A stretch of DNA of 64,000 nucleotides, from the NCBI RefSeq assembly GCF_001618955.1, contig NZ_LVYV01000004.1, forward strand, positions 112,902 through 176,901. The letters run 5' to 3'. Numbering within the stretch: position 1 is the first letter of the stretch; every line of letters starts with the position of its first letter. A model generated the notes under the pieces. It was not told the DNA's origin. It was given only the letters and a program-made list of their open reading frames with translations, and did not search any database. Of this stretch, positions 34,753 to 44,354 are shown piece by piece. The position numbers and the translations under genes were made by a program. This stretch comes from Tardiphaga robiniae. GTDB lineage: Bacteria > Pseudomonadota > Alphaproteobacteria > Rhizobiales > Xanthobacteraceae.

Positions 34753-36729
34753 ATGGATTCCGATCGCGAAGCGAGTGAGTCTCAGAAAGACGTTGTTGCA
34801 ACGACATCGACGGCACTGTCCGCACAGCTGGAGAAGATCATATCCAGAGCGGATTCGAGTTATGTGCCGCCTTCCGCGCGCGCCAAACGACGCAGCCGAG
34901 CCAAGGCAGATGATCGTTTTGCTGCCCGCAAGAATTTCCTCGAGGCGCCGCGCAGCGACCCCAATGCGTTCGAGCGTATCATTGGCGAAAGCGATCTGCT
35001 GTCGATCAATTTTCTGGATCGGGGCAAGCGTGCAGCTGCGGCCGTGTGCCGGATCAGAGTGCCGAGTGATGGCGGGGCGTGGTACGGCACCGGTTTTTTG
35101 GTCGGGCCACGACTGTTGCTCACCAATCATCACGTGCTTGGCGACGAAGACGAGGCGAGCCAGTGTGAGGCCGAGTTCGGCTACGAGCACGACATCGATG
35201 GCGTGTTGCGCGATCCGGTCTGCTTCAACCTGCGTCCGCATGAAATATTCTATACCAACGCCGAACTCGATATTACCTTTGTGGCGATTACGCCGTTGTC
35301 GGATGACGGCGTACCGCTCGACCGCTACGGCCGGCTTCCACTGATCCCGCTGTCGGGCAAAGCAGTCGATGGCGAATGGGTCACGATCATTCAGCATCCG
35401 GGCAGCGAGCCGAAGCAGATCGCGATCCGCGCCAGCCAGATCGTCACGCTTGACCCAACCTCGGCTGTCGGGATCGACCTTAGTCAGTTCATCCATTATT
35501 CGACCGATACGCAACCGGGGTCTTCGGGCGCGCCCGTGCTCAATGACCAGTGGCAGGTGCTGGCGTTGCATCACAAGGCGGTTCCTGCGCCGAGCAAGCC
35601 CGGCGCAGTCGTCAAGGATCCGGTATGGATCGCCAATGAAGGCATTCGGATCAGTGCCATCTTTTCACTCCTCGAAAAGGAACGATTTGCAAAACGGCAG
35701 GCGGGGCTCGTTCTCGACAGGCTCGACAAGTCGCTCGGCCTCAGTCCGATGTCCCAGGGCATATCGGTTGGCGAGACGCTTCTGGAGGCTGACCGCAAGC
35801 CGCTTCAAGTGTCACGCTGGGCTGGTGTCCGTGGCTATGATGCGGGGTTCTTCAAGAGCAATCCCATCGATCTTGCGACGATCTATGCACCGCTGCTTGC
35901 CGCCGGCAAGGTTGCGCCATTACTGGATGGCTCGGGATATGAACTGGCCTATCATCATTTTACGTCGGTGATCCATGAAGAGCGCAAGTTTCCATTGATC
36001 ACGGCGGTCAATATTGCCGGGGGGAAACTCATCCATCCCGGCAAGCGAAAGGATACGTGGCGGCGCGACGCGCGGATCGCGGACGAGTATCAGCCGGACG
36101 GTGCCTTCTACGAAAAGGCCAAGGGTAACGATCCAGTTCAATTCAGCCGGGGGCATCAGGTCCGTCTGCTCGATCCGTGCTGGAGCGCACTGTCCGACGA
36201 TGTGGAACGTCTCGAGGAAGCCCAAGCGGGTTCCGAGGACACGTTCCACTACACCAATGCAGCGCCGCAGGTGCAAAGCTACAACGATATCGACTGGGGC
36301 AATCTCGAGGACTATCTGCTGGATAAGGCGCAGACCTCCGAGAAGCGGTTGACGGTTTTTACCGGACCGATCTATCGCGATGACGATCCCTATTATGGCA
36401 AGGGTCGCAAGGGCGGACCGTGGAAGGTGCCGCTCTCGTTTTGGAAAGTGGCGGTGCTGCAAAAGACGACGACCAAGATCGCCGCGGCGGCGTTCATCGT
36501 CGGGCAGACCCAGTATGTCCAGGCGCTGTATGAGGCCAAGGTGTTCTCCGGATTGAAGCCGTACACCGTCGATGAAATGCGCAAGCGCAGGATTCAAACC
36601 ACGATCGCGGCGATCGAGGAGGCGACCGGTCTGGATTTCTCGGCGGTGAAGCCGTTCGATGCACACGGGACGTTGGAAACGACGCGAAGAACCCGGTGGA
36701 TCAACGATATGGACGACGTCGTAATCTGA
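34753..36729 (+). CDS. trypsin-like serine protease fused to DNA/RNA non-specific endonuclease
   Basis: From the ATG at 34753 (GGGG site 7 bases upstream) the protein has 658 residues. Residues 1-85 are polar and unassigned. Residues 95-300 are a trypsin-fold protease with triad His127 (LLLTNHHVLGD), Asp173 (AELDITFV) and Ser258 (TQPGSSGAPVLN). Residues 345-650 match the NUC-type nuclease, with SRGH at 465-468 in place of the usual DRGH, Asn502 (HYTNAAPQ) and Glu519 (WGNLEDYLL). No signal peptide is seen, so it seems cytoplasmic, which is odd for both halves. ATG 34666 and TTG 34630 in the same frame are alternative starts. There is no partner gene. Confidence 0.88.
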   Translation: MDSDREASESQKDVVATTSTALSAQLEKIISRADSSYVPPSARAKRRSRAKADDRFAARKNFLEAPRSDPNAFERIIGESDLLSINFLDRGKRAAAAVCRIRVPSDGGAWYGTGFLVGPRLLLTNHHVLGDEDEASQCEAEFGYEHDIDGVLRDPVCFNLRPHEIFYTNAELDITFVAITPLSDDGVPLDRYGRLPLIPLSGKAVDGEWVTIIQHPGSEPKQIAIRASQIVTLDPTSAVGIDLSQFIHYSTDTQPGSSGAPVLNDQWQVLALHHKAVPAPSKPGAVVKDPVWIANEGIRISAIFSLLEKERFAKRQAGLVLDRLDKSLGLSPMSQGISVGETLLEADRKPLQVSRWAGVRGYDAGFFKSNPIDLATIYAPLLAAGKVAPLLDGSGYELAYHHFTSVIHEERKFPLITAVNIAGGKLIHPGKRKDTWRRDARIADEYQPDGAFYEKAKGNDPVQFSRGHQVRLLDPCWSALSDDVERLEEAQAGSEDTFHYTNAAPQVQSYNDIDWGNLEDYLLDKAQTSEKRLTVFTGPIYRDDDPYYGKGRKGGPWKVPLSFWKVAVLQKTTTKIAAAAFIVGQTQYVQALYEAKVFSGLKPYTVDEMRKRRIQTTIAAIEEATGLDFSAVKPFDAHGTLETTRRTRWINDMDDVVI

Positions 36730-36775
36730 CCTGCCGGGCTGCAGTGCGGGGCGATGCGACCTCGGGCGCCTCGCC

Positions 36776-37432
36776 CTAGATCACTGTCGGCGAGATCAGC
36801 GTGTCGTCGAGGCTGGCGCTGGCGCCGGTACTGGTGGTGCAGGTGTCGCCGGTGATGCCGACGCTGTTGGTGGCCAACAGCCGTAACGCCTGCGGATAGA
36901 TCTTGTGCTCGATGTCGAGCACGCGCGCGGCGAGGGTGTCGGGGGTGTCGTCATCGACCACGGCCACGGCTCCCTGCATCACGATCGGACCGGCATCGGT
37001 CTCTGGAATGACGAAATGCACCGTGGCGCCGGAAATCTTGACGCCGGCGCGCAATGCCTGACCGTGCGGATCGAGGCCGGGGAAGGACGGCAGCAGCGAC
37101 GGGTGGATGTTCAGCATCCGGCCGTACCAGTGTCGCACGAATTCCGCCGTGAACAGGCGCATGAAGCCGCCGAGGCAGATCAACTCGATCTTGTGCTCGT
37201 CGAGGGTCGCCTGCAGCAGCTTCTCGAAGCCGGCGCGATCCTTGCCAAACGGCTTGCTCTCGATCACCAGCGTCTTGACGCCATTGGCCTGCGCAGTGGC
37301 GATGCCGGGAGCATCAACCCTGTTGGAAATCACCAGCGCAATCTCGGCCGGGAAGCCATCTGCAGCAGCGGCCTCGATCAGCGCCGTCATGTTCGACCCA
37401 CGGCCGGAAATCAGGATGGCGACGCGACGCAT
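36776..37432 (-). CDS. purN: phosphoribosylglycinamide formyltransferase
   Basis: From the ATG at 37432 the protein has 218 residues and catalyses the third step of purine synthesis, moving a formyl group from 10-formyl-THF to GAR. Motifs: RRVAILISGRGSNMTALI at the start, NIHPSLLPSFPGLDPHGQAL (catalytic Asn and His) and HFVIPETDAGPIVMQ (Asp). It begins 7 bases after the purM stop, so the two are one operon. The frame is open upstream to 37537 inside purM, but that part is not expected to be translated. Confidence 0.95.
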   Translation of the reverse strand: MRRVAILISGRGSNMTALIEAAAADGFPAEIALVISNRVDAPGIATAQANGVKTLVIESKPFGKDRAGFEKLLQATLDEHKIELICLGGFMRLFTAEFVRHWYGRMLNIHPSLLPSFPGLDPHGQALRAGVKISGATVHFVIPETDAGPIVMQGAVAVVDDDTPDTLAARVLDIEHKIYPQALRLLATNSVGITGDTCTTSTGASASLDDTLISPTVI

Positions 37433-37439
37433 CACGGCC

Positions 37440-38513
37440 TCACAGGTTGAGTTCGAGATGCCCGTGATAGACGACGCGTTCGTCGCCCTCAGCTTCGATG
37501 ACGTCGCCGAGCAGCGACACGGTCTCGCCGCCCTCACGCAGGATGTCCATCACCTGCTGCACGGCTTCGCGCTTGACGATGGCGATCATGCCGACGCCGC
37601 AGTTGAAGGTGCGCAACAGCTCAAGTTCGGCGATATCACCTTCCTTTGCCAGCCACTTGAACACCGGAAGGACGGTGAGGGCGGGCAGGTCGATACGTAC
37701 GCCGAGGTTCTTCGGCAGCACGCGCGGGATGTTGTCGGTGAAGCCGCCGCCAGTGATATGGGCGAGGCCCTTCACAGCGCCGGTTTCGCGGATCGCGCGC
37801 AAGCAGGATTTCACATAGAGCCGGGTCGGGGTCAGCAGTGCACCGCCAAGCGTCATCACCGGCGAGAACGGCGCCTTGTCGGCGTAAGTGAGGCCCGTGC
37901 GCTCGACAATCTTGCGGACCAGCGAGAAGCCGTTGGAGTGGACGCCAGACGAGGCCATGCCGATTACGGCGTCGCCCACGCTGATGTCCTTGGTCGGCAG
38001 CAGCGTGCCGCGCTCGGCAGCGCCGACCGAGAAACCTGCGAGGTCGTAGTCGCCGTCTTTGTACAGGCCGGGCATCTCGGCGATCTCGCCGCCGATCAGC
38101 GCGCAGCCGGATTCACGGCAGCCCTCTGCGATGCCAGCGACGATTGAGGCGGTGGCTTCTGGGTCGAGCTTGCCGCAGGCGAAGTAGTCGAGAAAGAACA
38201 GCGGCTCGGCGCCCTGGACCACGAGGTCGTTGACCGACATGGCGACGAGATCGATGCCGATGCCGTTATGAATGCCGGCTTCGATAGCGATCTTGACCTT
38301 GGTGCCAACGCCGTCGGTGGCGGCGACGAGAACCGGATCCTTGAAGCCGGCGGCCTTGAGGTCGAACAGTCCGCCGAAGCCGCCGATCTCGGCGTCAGCG
38401 CCGGCACGGGCGGTTGCGCGAACCATCGGCTTGATGAGGTCCACCAGACGGTTGCCGGCATCGATATCGACGCCGGCGTCCGCGTAAGTGAGGCCTTTTT
38501 TCTGATCGGTCAT
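37440..38513 (-). CDS. purM: phosphoribosylformylglycinamidine cyclo-ligase
   Basis: This 357-residue enzyme closes the imidazole ring to form AIR. It starts [20 protein letters not shown] and contains [10 protein letters not shown] and [11 protein letters not shown], all family hallmarks. It is the first gene of a purM-purN operon and is divergent from the pgsA-like gene. Confidence 0.96.
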   Translation of the reverse strand: MTDQKKGLTYADAGVDIDAGNRLVDLIKPMVRATARAGADAEIGGFGGLFDLKAAGFKDPVLVAATDGVGTKVKIAIEAGIHNGIGIDLVAMSVNDLVVQGAEPLFFLDYFACGKLDPEATASIVAGIAEGCRESGCALIGGEIAEMPGLYKDGDYDLAGFSVGAAERGTLLPTKDISVGDAVIGMASSGVHSNGFSLVRKIVERTGLTYADKAPFSPVMTLGGALLTPTRLYVKSCLRAIRETGAVKGLAHITGGGFTDNIPRVLPKNLGVRIDLPALTVLPVFKWLAKEGDIAELELLRTFNCGVGMIAIVKREAVQQVMDILREGGETVSLLGDVIEAEGDERVVYHGHLELNL

Positions 38514-38680
38514 GCCGGGTATCCTGCCGGAGCTGCGAAACTGTGTATTTTCGGCTGGTTACGTCGGAATCCCCGCCTGCGCAATGGCTCGTAAACGCTA
38601 TCCCGATTACTATGTAGGCGGTAAGCCGGTCGGAGCCCCAAGCTCGGATTGCGAAACAGGCCGGAGCCGGGAAGCGCCGC

Positions 38681-39235
38681 GTGAGTATCCCCAATTTAAT
38701 CACCCTCGGGCGCATCCTGCTGGTGCCCGTGATCGTCTGGGCGATTGCCTCGAACCAGATGGAAATCGCCTTTGCAATCTTCGTGATTGCGGGGGTCAGC
38801 GATGCCGTGGACGGCTTTCTCGCCAAGCGTTTCAACATGGCCAGCGAACTCGGCGCGCTGCTCGACCCCTTGGCCGATAAGGCGCTGCTGGTCTCGATCT
38901 ATGTCTCCCTGGGGATATGGGGGGCCGTTCCGCGCTGGATCGTGATTCTCGTGGTGTCGCGGGATATCATGATTGTGGGCGCCGTGATTGTGTCATGGTT
39001 GTTCGGCAAGCCGATCCCGATGAAGCCGCTGATGGTGTCGAAGCTCAATACGGTGGCGCAGGTGGCGTTCGCAGCCTTGGTCCTTGCTGCTCTCGGATTT
39101 GGTTTCAAATCCTCGCCTTACGATTTGATTTTAATGGGCTTTGTGACCGTCTTGACGCTGCTCTCTGTGTCCTTCTATCTCGTCGAGTGGATGCGACACA
39201 TGAGCACCATCGAACCCGGTCAAGAGCCCCGGTAA
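38681..39235 (+). CDS. pgsA: CDP-alcohol phosphatidyltransferase, likely phosphatidylglycerophosphate synthase
   Basis: This 184-residue inner-membrane enzyme has about five hydrophobic segments and the CDP-OH-P motif DAVDGFLAKRFNMASELGALLDPLADK starting at residue 46 (four Asp residues bind the metals). PgsA joins CDP-diacylglycerol and glycerol-3-phosphate in the route to phosphatidylglycerol. It starts with GTG at 38681 preceded by GGGAAG. The family has paralogs with other alcohol acceptors, so the gene name is likely but not certain. hdaA follows after a 46-base gap. Confidence 0.85.
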   Translation: MSIPNLITLGRILLVPVIVWAIASNQMEIAFAIFVIAGVSDAVDGFLAKRFNMASELGALLDPLADKALLVSIYVSLGIWGAVPRWIVILVVSRDIMIVGAVIVSWLFGKPIPMKPLMVSKLNTVAQVAFAALVLAALGFGFKSSPYDLILMGFVTVLTLLSVSFYLVEWMRHMSTIEPGQEPR

Positions 39236-39281
39236 ACCGGTATTCGTGACGTTCGCCGGCGGAGCCGGCAGGAGTATTTGC

Positions 39282-39959
39282 GTGGTCGCCCGCGTCCAAC
39301 CCCGTCAATTGGCGTTCGCGCTGCCCCATGCGGAGAGTCTGTCCCGCGACAACTTCCTTGAGGGCCCGGCCAATGCCGAGGCGCTGGGACTGATCGACTG
39401 CTGGCCGGACTGGCCGAACCGGGTCATGCTGCTTGTCGGCCCGGAGGGGGCCGGCAAGAGCCATCTGGCGGCGATCTGGGCCGAGGAGGCCGGCGCGCGC
39501 TCCACCATGGCGCGCAGCCTGACAGCCGCAACGGTTCCGGCCGAGCTGGTAACCAACGCACTGGTTGTGGAGGATCTCAATGCCGGGGCCTTCGACGAGC
39601 GGGCGCTGTTCCACCTTCTGAATCTGGCGCGTCAGGATAACGCCTATGTGCTGATCACGGCACGGGTCGCCCCCGCCGCGATGGAGGTCGAGTTGCGCGA
39701 TCTGCGGTCGCGACTCCGTGCGATTCCGGTGGTCAATCTGCTGCCCCCGGATGACGGGTTGTTTCGGGCGCTGATCGTGAAGTTTTGCGCCGATCGCCAG
39801 CTCAGCATCGACGAGAGCGTGGTCAGCTATGTGGCCAGCCGCATCGAGCGGTCATTCGCCGCCGCCCGCCATACGGTGGAATTGCTGGATAGCGAGGCGC
39901 TCCGGCTTGGACGCCCGGTGACCCGTGCATTGGCCGCGGAACTGCTGCGCGACGCCTGA
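39282..39959 (+). CDS. hdaA: DnaA-related regulatory protein HdaA
   Basis: From the GTG at 39282 (AGGAG site 7 bases upstream) the protein has 225 residues. It resembles the AAA+ part of DnaA: RQLAFALPHAESLSRDNFLEG, a Walker A VGPEGAGKSHLAA, and VVEDLNAG in the Walker B place. The DNA-binding domain IV of DnaA is absent. HdaA works with the sliding clamp to make DnaA hydrolyse ATP and so limits replication starts. QLAF near the N-terminus resembles a clamp-binding motif. Confidence 0.9.
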   Translation: MVARVQPRQLAFALPHAESLSRDNFLEGPANAEALGLIDCWPDWPNRVMLLVGPEGAGKSHLAAIWAEEAGARSTMARSLTAATVPAELVTNALVVEDLNAGAFDERALFHLLNLARQDNAYVLITARVAPAAMEVELRDLRSRLRAIPVVNLLPPDDGLFRALIVKFCADRQLSIDESVVSYVASRIERSFAAARHTVELLDSEALRLGRPVTRALAAELLRDA

Positions 39960-40115
39960 CTTAGCCTTGGACGTCACACGCGGCGCGTCAAACCGTGCCT
40001 TGACGGCGCAGCAGGCAGGTTCCTCAATGTCATCGAAGCGTCACGCAACTGACGCAATGTCCGCTGTGATTTGCCGGCACTATAGCGCTGCTTGAACTGG
40101 ATGGATTGCTGCCTC

Positions 40116-42317
40116 ATGGACTCCGCAGAAGAGATTGTTATTGAAGAGAAAAAGGGCGAAGCGAAGCCGGCAGAGGTGGTCGCGTCGGGTCCCGAGCGCT
40201 TCATCAATCGGGAGCTGTCCTGGCTGCATTTCAATCGCCGCGTCCTTGAGGAGTCCGTTAATCCGGGCCATCCGGCGCTGGAGCGCGTCCGCTTCCTGTC
40301 GATTTCCGCGAACAACCTTGATGAATTCTTCATGGTCCGCGTCGCCGGTATCAAGGCGCAGGTCCGTGAGGGAATCACCGAGCGCAGCCCGGACGGCCTG
40401 ACCCCCGCCGAGCAACTGGTGCTGATCAACAGCGCGGTCTCCAAGCTCGGCAGCGACCAGCAGGCGATCTGGCGCGACCAGCGCGGCATGCTGGCCGATG
40501 TCGGCATCGCGCTGCTCGACGGCAAGGAGGTCAGCAAGGCAGATCGGACCTGGATCGAGGATCATTTCCTCCACAACATTTTCCCGCTGCTGACGCCGCT
40601 GGCGATCGATCCGGCACACCCGTTCCCGTTCATTCCGAGCCTCGGCTTCACCATCGCGCTGCACTTGTCGCGGGTGTCCGATGGCAAGACGATGAACGCA
40701 CTCATCCGTATGCCCGGCAAGATCGATCGCTTCATCCGCCTGCCGACCCTCGGTAAGGACGGCGCGGTCCGTCTGATCACGCTGGAACAGGCCACCGGCC
40801 TGTTCATCGCACGTCTATTCCCGGGCTACACCGTTCAGGGGCAGGGTGCCTTCCGCATCATCCGCGACAGTGAACTCGAAGTCGAAGAAGAGGCCGAGGA
40901 TCTGGTCCGGCTGTTCGAGACTGCGCTGAAGCGTCGCCGCAGAGGGTCGGTGATCCGCCTCGAAATCGAAGCCAGCATGCCGGCAGAACTCCGTGCCTTC
41001 GTGCAACGCGCGCTGGCGACCTCGGATGACGAAATTCTGCTTGTCGACGGCATCCTCGCCATGAACGAGGTCTCGCAGCTCACGCGACTCGATCGGCCCG
41101 ATCTCGAATTCGTGCCTTATGTGCCGCGTCATCCGGAACGTGTCCGCGATCATGGCGGCGACATCTTTGCCGCGATCCGTCAGAAGGACCTGATTGTCCA
41201 TCATCCCTATGAATCCTTCGACGTCGTCGTGCAGTTCCTGCAGCAGGCCGCGCGCGATCCGGATGTGGTGGCGATCAAGCAGACTCTGTATCGCACCTCC
41301 AACAACTCGCCGATCGTTCGCACGTTGGTCGAGGCTGCCGAAGCTGGTAAGTCGGTGACGGCGCTCGTCGAGCTGCGTGCGCGGTTCGACGAAGAGGCCA
41401 ATATCCGCTGGGCGCGCGATCTCGAACGCGCTGGCGTCCAGGTGGTCTATGGCTTCCTGGAATTGAAGACCCACGCCAAGCTGTCGCTGGTGGTGCGCCG
41501 CGAGGGCGGCTCGCTCACGACCTATGTGCACACCGGCACCGGCAACTATCATCCGGTCACCGCGCGCATTTACACTGATCTGTCATATTTCACATCCGAC
41601 CCGATCATCGGCCGCGATGCCGCACGCGTCTTCAACTATATCACCGGCTATGCCGAGCCGAGCGACATCGAGAAGATGGCCGTGTCCCCGCTGACCTTGC
41701 GCGGACGCATGCTCGAACACATCCGCGGTGAAGCGGCGTTCGCCCGCAGCGGCAAGCCGGGTGCGATCTGGCTCAAGATGAATTCGCTGGTCGATCCGGA
41801 AATCATCGATGCGCTCTATGAGGCGTCGAATGCCGGTGTATCCGTTGAACTGATCGTGCGGGGCATCTGCTGCCTGCGGCCGGGCGTGCCCGGCCTGTCC
41901 GAGAACATTCGCGTCAAGTCGATCATCGGCCGCTTCCTCGAACATGGTCGAATCTACTGCTTCGGTATGGGCAATGGTCTGCCGAGCCCGAAGGCGGCTA
42001 TATATATTTCGTCGGCCGATATGATGCCGCGCAATCTGGATCGCCGCGTCGAGGTTCTGTGTCCGCTGCAGAACCCCACGGTGCATACCCAGGTGCTTGA
42101 GCAGATCATGGTGGCCAATCTCAAGGATACGGAACAGAGCTGGCAATTGTTGCCGGATGGATCGTCAACGCGTATGAAGGCAGCGAAGGGCGAGGAACCC
42201 TTCAATGTGCACAATTACTTCATGACGAATCCGAGTCTGTCTGGCCGTGGAAAGTCGCTTGAGAAATCATCCCCGCGCCGGCTCACCCGCCGTTCGGAGC
42301 GTCACCAATCCTCGTAA
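40116..42317 (+). CDS. ppk: polyphosphate kinase (PPK1)
   Basis: From the ATG at 40116 the protein has 733 residues and polymerises ATP gamma phosphate into polyphosphate. The N domain has [17 protein letters not shown]. The phospholipase-D-like catalytic half contains the autophosphorylated His in [15 protein letters not shown] and [16 protein letters not shown] 40101 is an alternative start. ppx starts 12 bases after the stop, so make-and-degrade enzymes share an operon. A weak Pho-box-like sequence lies at 40038-40055 but is poorly placed relative to any -10. Confidence 0.96.
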   Translation: MDSAEEIVIEEKKGEAKPAEVVASGPERFINRELSWLHFNRRVLEESVNPGHPALERVRFLSISANNLDEFFMVRVAGIKAQVREGITERSPDGLTPAEQLVLINSAVSKLGSDQQAIWRDQRGMLADVGIALLDGKEVSKADRTWIEDHFLHNIFPLLTPLAIDPAHPFPFIPSLGFTIALHLSRVSDGKTMNALIRMPGKIDRFIRLPTLGKDGAVRLITLEQATGLFIARLFPGYTVQGQGAFRIIRDSELEVEEEAEDLVRLFETALKRRRRGSVIRLEIEASMPAELRAFVQRALATSDDEILLVDGILAMNEVSQLTRLDRPDLEFVPYVPRHPERVRDHGGDIFAAIRQKDLIVHHPYESFDVVVQFLQQAARDPDVVAIKQTLYRTSNNSPIVRTLVEAAEAGKSVTALVELRARFDEEANIRWARDLERAGVQVVYGFLELKTHAKLSLVVRREGGSLTTYVHTGTGNYHPVTARIYTDLSYFTSDPIIGRDAARVFNYITGYAEPSDIEKMAVSPLTLRGRMLEHIRGEAAFARSGKPGAIWLKMNSLVDPEIIDALYEASNAGVSVELIVRGICCLRPGVPGLSENIRVKSIIGRFLEHGRIYCFGMGNGLPSPKAAIYISSADMMPRNLDRRVEVLCPLQNPTVHTQVLEQIMVANLKDTEQSWQLLPDGSSTRMKAAKGEEPFNVHNYFMTNPSLSGRGKSLEKSSPRRLTRRSERHQSS

Positions 42318-42329
42318 GGAACCAGCAAC

Positions 42330-43835
42330 GTGGTAGCGCGTGCCAATCAACGCGCGACCAGCGTCGCCGTCATCGATATTGGCTCCAACTCGGTGCGTCT
42401 CGTGGTCTACGAGTCGCTGACGCGAAGCCTTGTCACGCTCTTCAATGAAAAGGCGCTGTGCGGTCTCGGCCGCGAAGTGCAGAGTACCGGGCTGCTGGCC
42501 AAGGACGCTGTCGACAAGGCGCTGACGGCGCTTCGGCGCTTCCGTGCGCTGTGCAGGGTCATGAAGGTCGGTCGCGTCTACGCGATCGCGACCGCTGCGG
42601 CGCGCGATGCGAGCAATGGACCTGCCTTCATCGCAGCTGCCGAGAAAATCTGCGGCTGCGAGATCCAGATCATATCGGGGCCGCGCGAGGCGAAGCTCTC
42701 GGCGCTGGGCGTGATTTCAGGCGTGCACAAGCCGGATGGCCTGGTTGGTGATCTCGGGGGCGGTTCGCTCGAATTGATCGATGTCAAAGGAAATGCGGTC
42801 CGGCAGGGCGTGACGCTGCCGCTCGGTAGTCTCGCATTGCAGGACGCCTCGCAGAAATCACCGAAGAAGGCCGAGCGCATCGTCCGGCTGGCGCTGGCCG
42901 ATGTCGCGCAGCTCAAGACGGGCGCGGGTCGCAATTTCTATGCGGTCGGTGGCACCTGGCGTGCATTGGCGCGGCTGCACATCATCCAGAGTGGCTACCC
43001 GCTACGTGTGATGCATGGCTATTCGATCCCGGCGAACGAGGCGCTCGACTTCGTGCGCCGCTTGCGCCGACTCGCAACAGCCAACATTCTCGCCAATATC
43101 GAATCCATCGCCGAACAGCGCCAGCCGCTGCTGGTCTACGCTGCGCTCGTGCTTGAATATGTCATTCGCACCGCCAAGCCAAAGACCATCGTGTTCTCGA
43201 CCTATGGCGTTCGCGAAGGCTTGCTGTACGAAATGCTGCCGCAAGCACAGCGCATGCAGGATGGTCTGGTCGGCGCCGCGCAGACCATGAACGAGTTGCT
43301 GTCGCGTTCGGCCCGCCACGCGCAGGAGCTGAGCGACTGGAGTGATCGGTTCGCCCGTGTCGCCAAGCTCAAAGAGACTGACGAGGATCGTCGGCTACGT
43401 CGGGTGGCGTGTCTGTTGTCCGATATCGGCTGGCGCGTCCATCCGGATCATCGCGGCGAGCAGACACTCAGTCTGATCACGAACGGCAATTTCGGCTCGG
43501 TCGATCATCACGGTCGCGCATTCCTCGCGCTCTGTGTGTACTACCGCTACGCAGGATTCGGCGCCGAAAACGAGCCCCCGGAGCTGGTCCGCGCGCTTGT
43601 CTCGCCGGCACAGGTCGAACGCGCCCGTTTGCTCGGCGCGCTGTTCAGGGTCGCGCATCTCATTTCGGCGGCGCGCCCGGGCGTACTGCCCGCCACGCAT
43701 TTCGCCACCAAGGATCGCAAGATGATGCTCGTCTTCGAGCATCGCATGGTCGATCTCGTCGCCGACCGCGTCGGCAGTCGCTTCAAGCAGCTGGCGCGAC
43801 TGGTCGGGAAGTCGGGTTCGATCGTCAGGCGATAG
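42330..43835 (+). CDS. ppx: exopolyphosphatase/guanosine pentaphosphate phosphohydrolase family
   Basis: This 501-residue protein of the sugar kinase/actin/hsp70 fold removes terminal phosphates from polyphosphate. Motifs are VIDIGSNSVRLVVYE near the N-terminus and GDLGGGSLELIDV near 140 (phosphate loops). The C-terminal half is an HD-like region with RVHPDHRGEQTL. It starts with GTG at 42330 behind AAGGA and follows ppk by 12 bases. Some family members also cut pppGpp; the sequence does not decide this. Confidence 0.93.
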   Translation: MVARANQRATSVAVIDIGSNSVRLVVYESLTRSLVTLFNEKALCGLGREVQSTGLLAKDAVDKALTALRRFRALCRVMKVGRVYAIATAAARDASNGPAFIAAAEKICGCEIQIISGPREAKLSALGVISGVHKPDGLVGDLGGGSLELIDVKGNAVRQGVTLPLGSLALQDASQKSPKKAERIVRLALADVAQLKTGAGRNFYAVGGTWRALARLHIIQSGYPLRVMHGYSIPANEALDFVRRLRRLATANILANIESIAEQRQPLLVYAALVLEYVIRTAKPKTIVFSTYGVREGLLYEMLPQAQRMQDGLVGAAQTMNELLSRSARHAQELSDWSDRFARVAKLKETDEDRRLRRVACLLSDIGWRVHPDHRGEQTLSLITNGNFGSVDHHGRAFLALCVYYRYAGFGAENEPPELVRALVSPAQVERARLLGALFRVAHLISAARPGVLPATHFATKDRKMMLVFEHRMVDLVADRVGSRFKQLARLVGKSGSIVRR

Positions 43836-43973
43836 CCACCGCCGCTCACTCTGAATGGTACTACTGATTGCAGCGCGGCGTGACTCTCGGTTTCCGTGCG
43901 TATACTCTTTTCCGGTGCGGCCGTTTTGGTCCACGCGGCAAGTACATACGATTTCCGGACCGGGAGAGTCGAA

Positions 43974-44267
43974 ATGTCAGCCCTTCTGATTAACCTTATC
44001 GTTCAACTGATTGGCGGCGCGATTGGCGGAAATGTTGCTGGTGGTGCATCGAAGTCTGTCGATCTTGGCACACTCGGTAACACGATCGCGGGTGCAATAG
44101 GTGGCGGCGTTGGCGGTCAAATTCTCGGAATGCTGATTCCTATGCTTTCAAACGCATCGACAACCACCGATATCGGTTCGCTGATCGGTCAGGTGGCCGG
44201 AGGCGGTGTCGCAGGTGCGGTGCTTACGGCAATCGTCGGAGCCATCAAGAACAGATCGGCGGCGTAA
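43974..44267 (+). CDS. small Gly-rich hydrophobic protein
   Basis: From the ATG at 43974 (GGGAG site at 43962-43966) the protein has 97 residues with three Gly/Ala-rich hydrophobic stretches (IGGAIGGNVAGGAS, IAGAIGGGVGGQILGMLIPML, IGQVAGGGVAGAVLTAIVGAIK). GxxxG spacing suggests close helix packing in a membrane. It has no signal cleavage site. I do not recognise the family. It sits alone after ppx and before a hairpin, in convergent order with rnd. Confidence 0.65.
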   Translation: MSALLINLIVQLIGGAIGGNVAGGASKSVDLGTLGNTIAGAIGGGVGGQILGMLIPMLSNASTTTDIGSLIGQVAGGGVAGAVLTAIVGAIKNRSAA

Positions 44268-44286
44268 AGCGATCGTCATTGCGTCT

Positions 44287-44319
44287 CGCAGGGCGAGATG
44301 CTGTACGCCTCGCCCTGCG
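44287..44319. terminator. hairpin between converging genes
   Basis: Arms CGCAGGGCGAG (44287-44297) and CTCGCCCTGCG (44309-44319) are a perfect 11-bp match around an 11-base loop. No T run follows on either strand, so it may be a rho-dependent or mRNA-protecting structure serving both genes. Confidence 0.6.
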
Positions 44320-44354
44320 GCAGGCAATTAGAGCGCTACCTTGGACGACGCAGC

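Noticed and set aside
40038..40055. Pho-box-like GCGTCAC-N4-CTGACGC before ppk
   Set aside because: Each half matches 5 of 7, but the nearest -10 (TATAGC at 40081) is 26 bases away, too far for a PhoB promoter.
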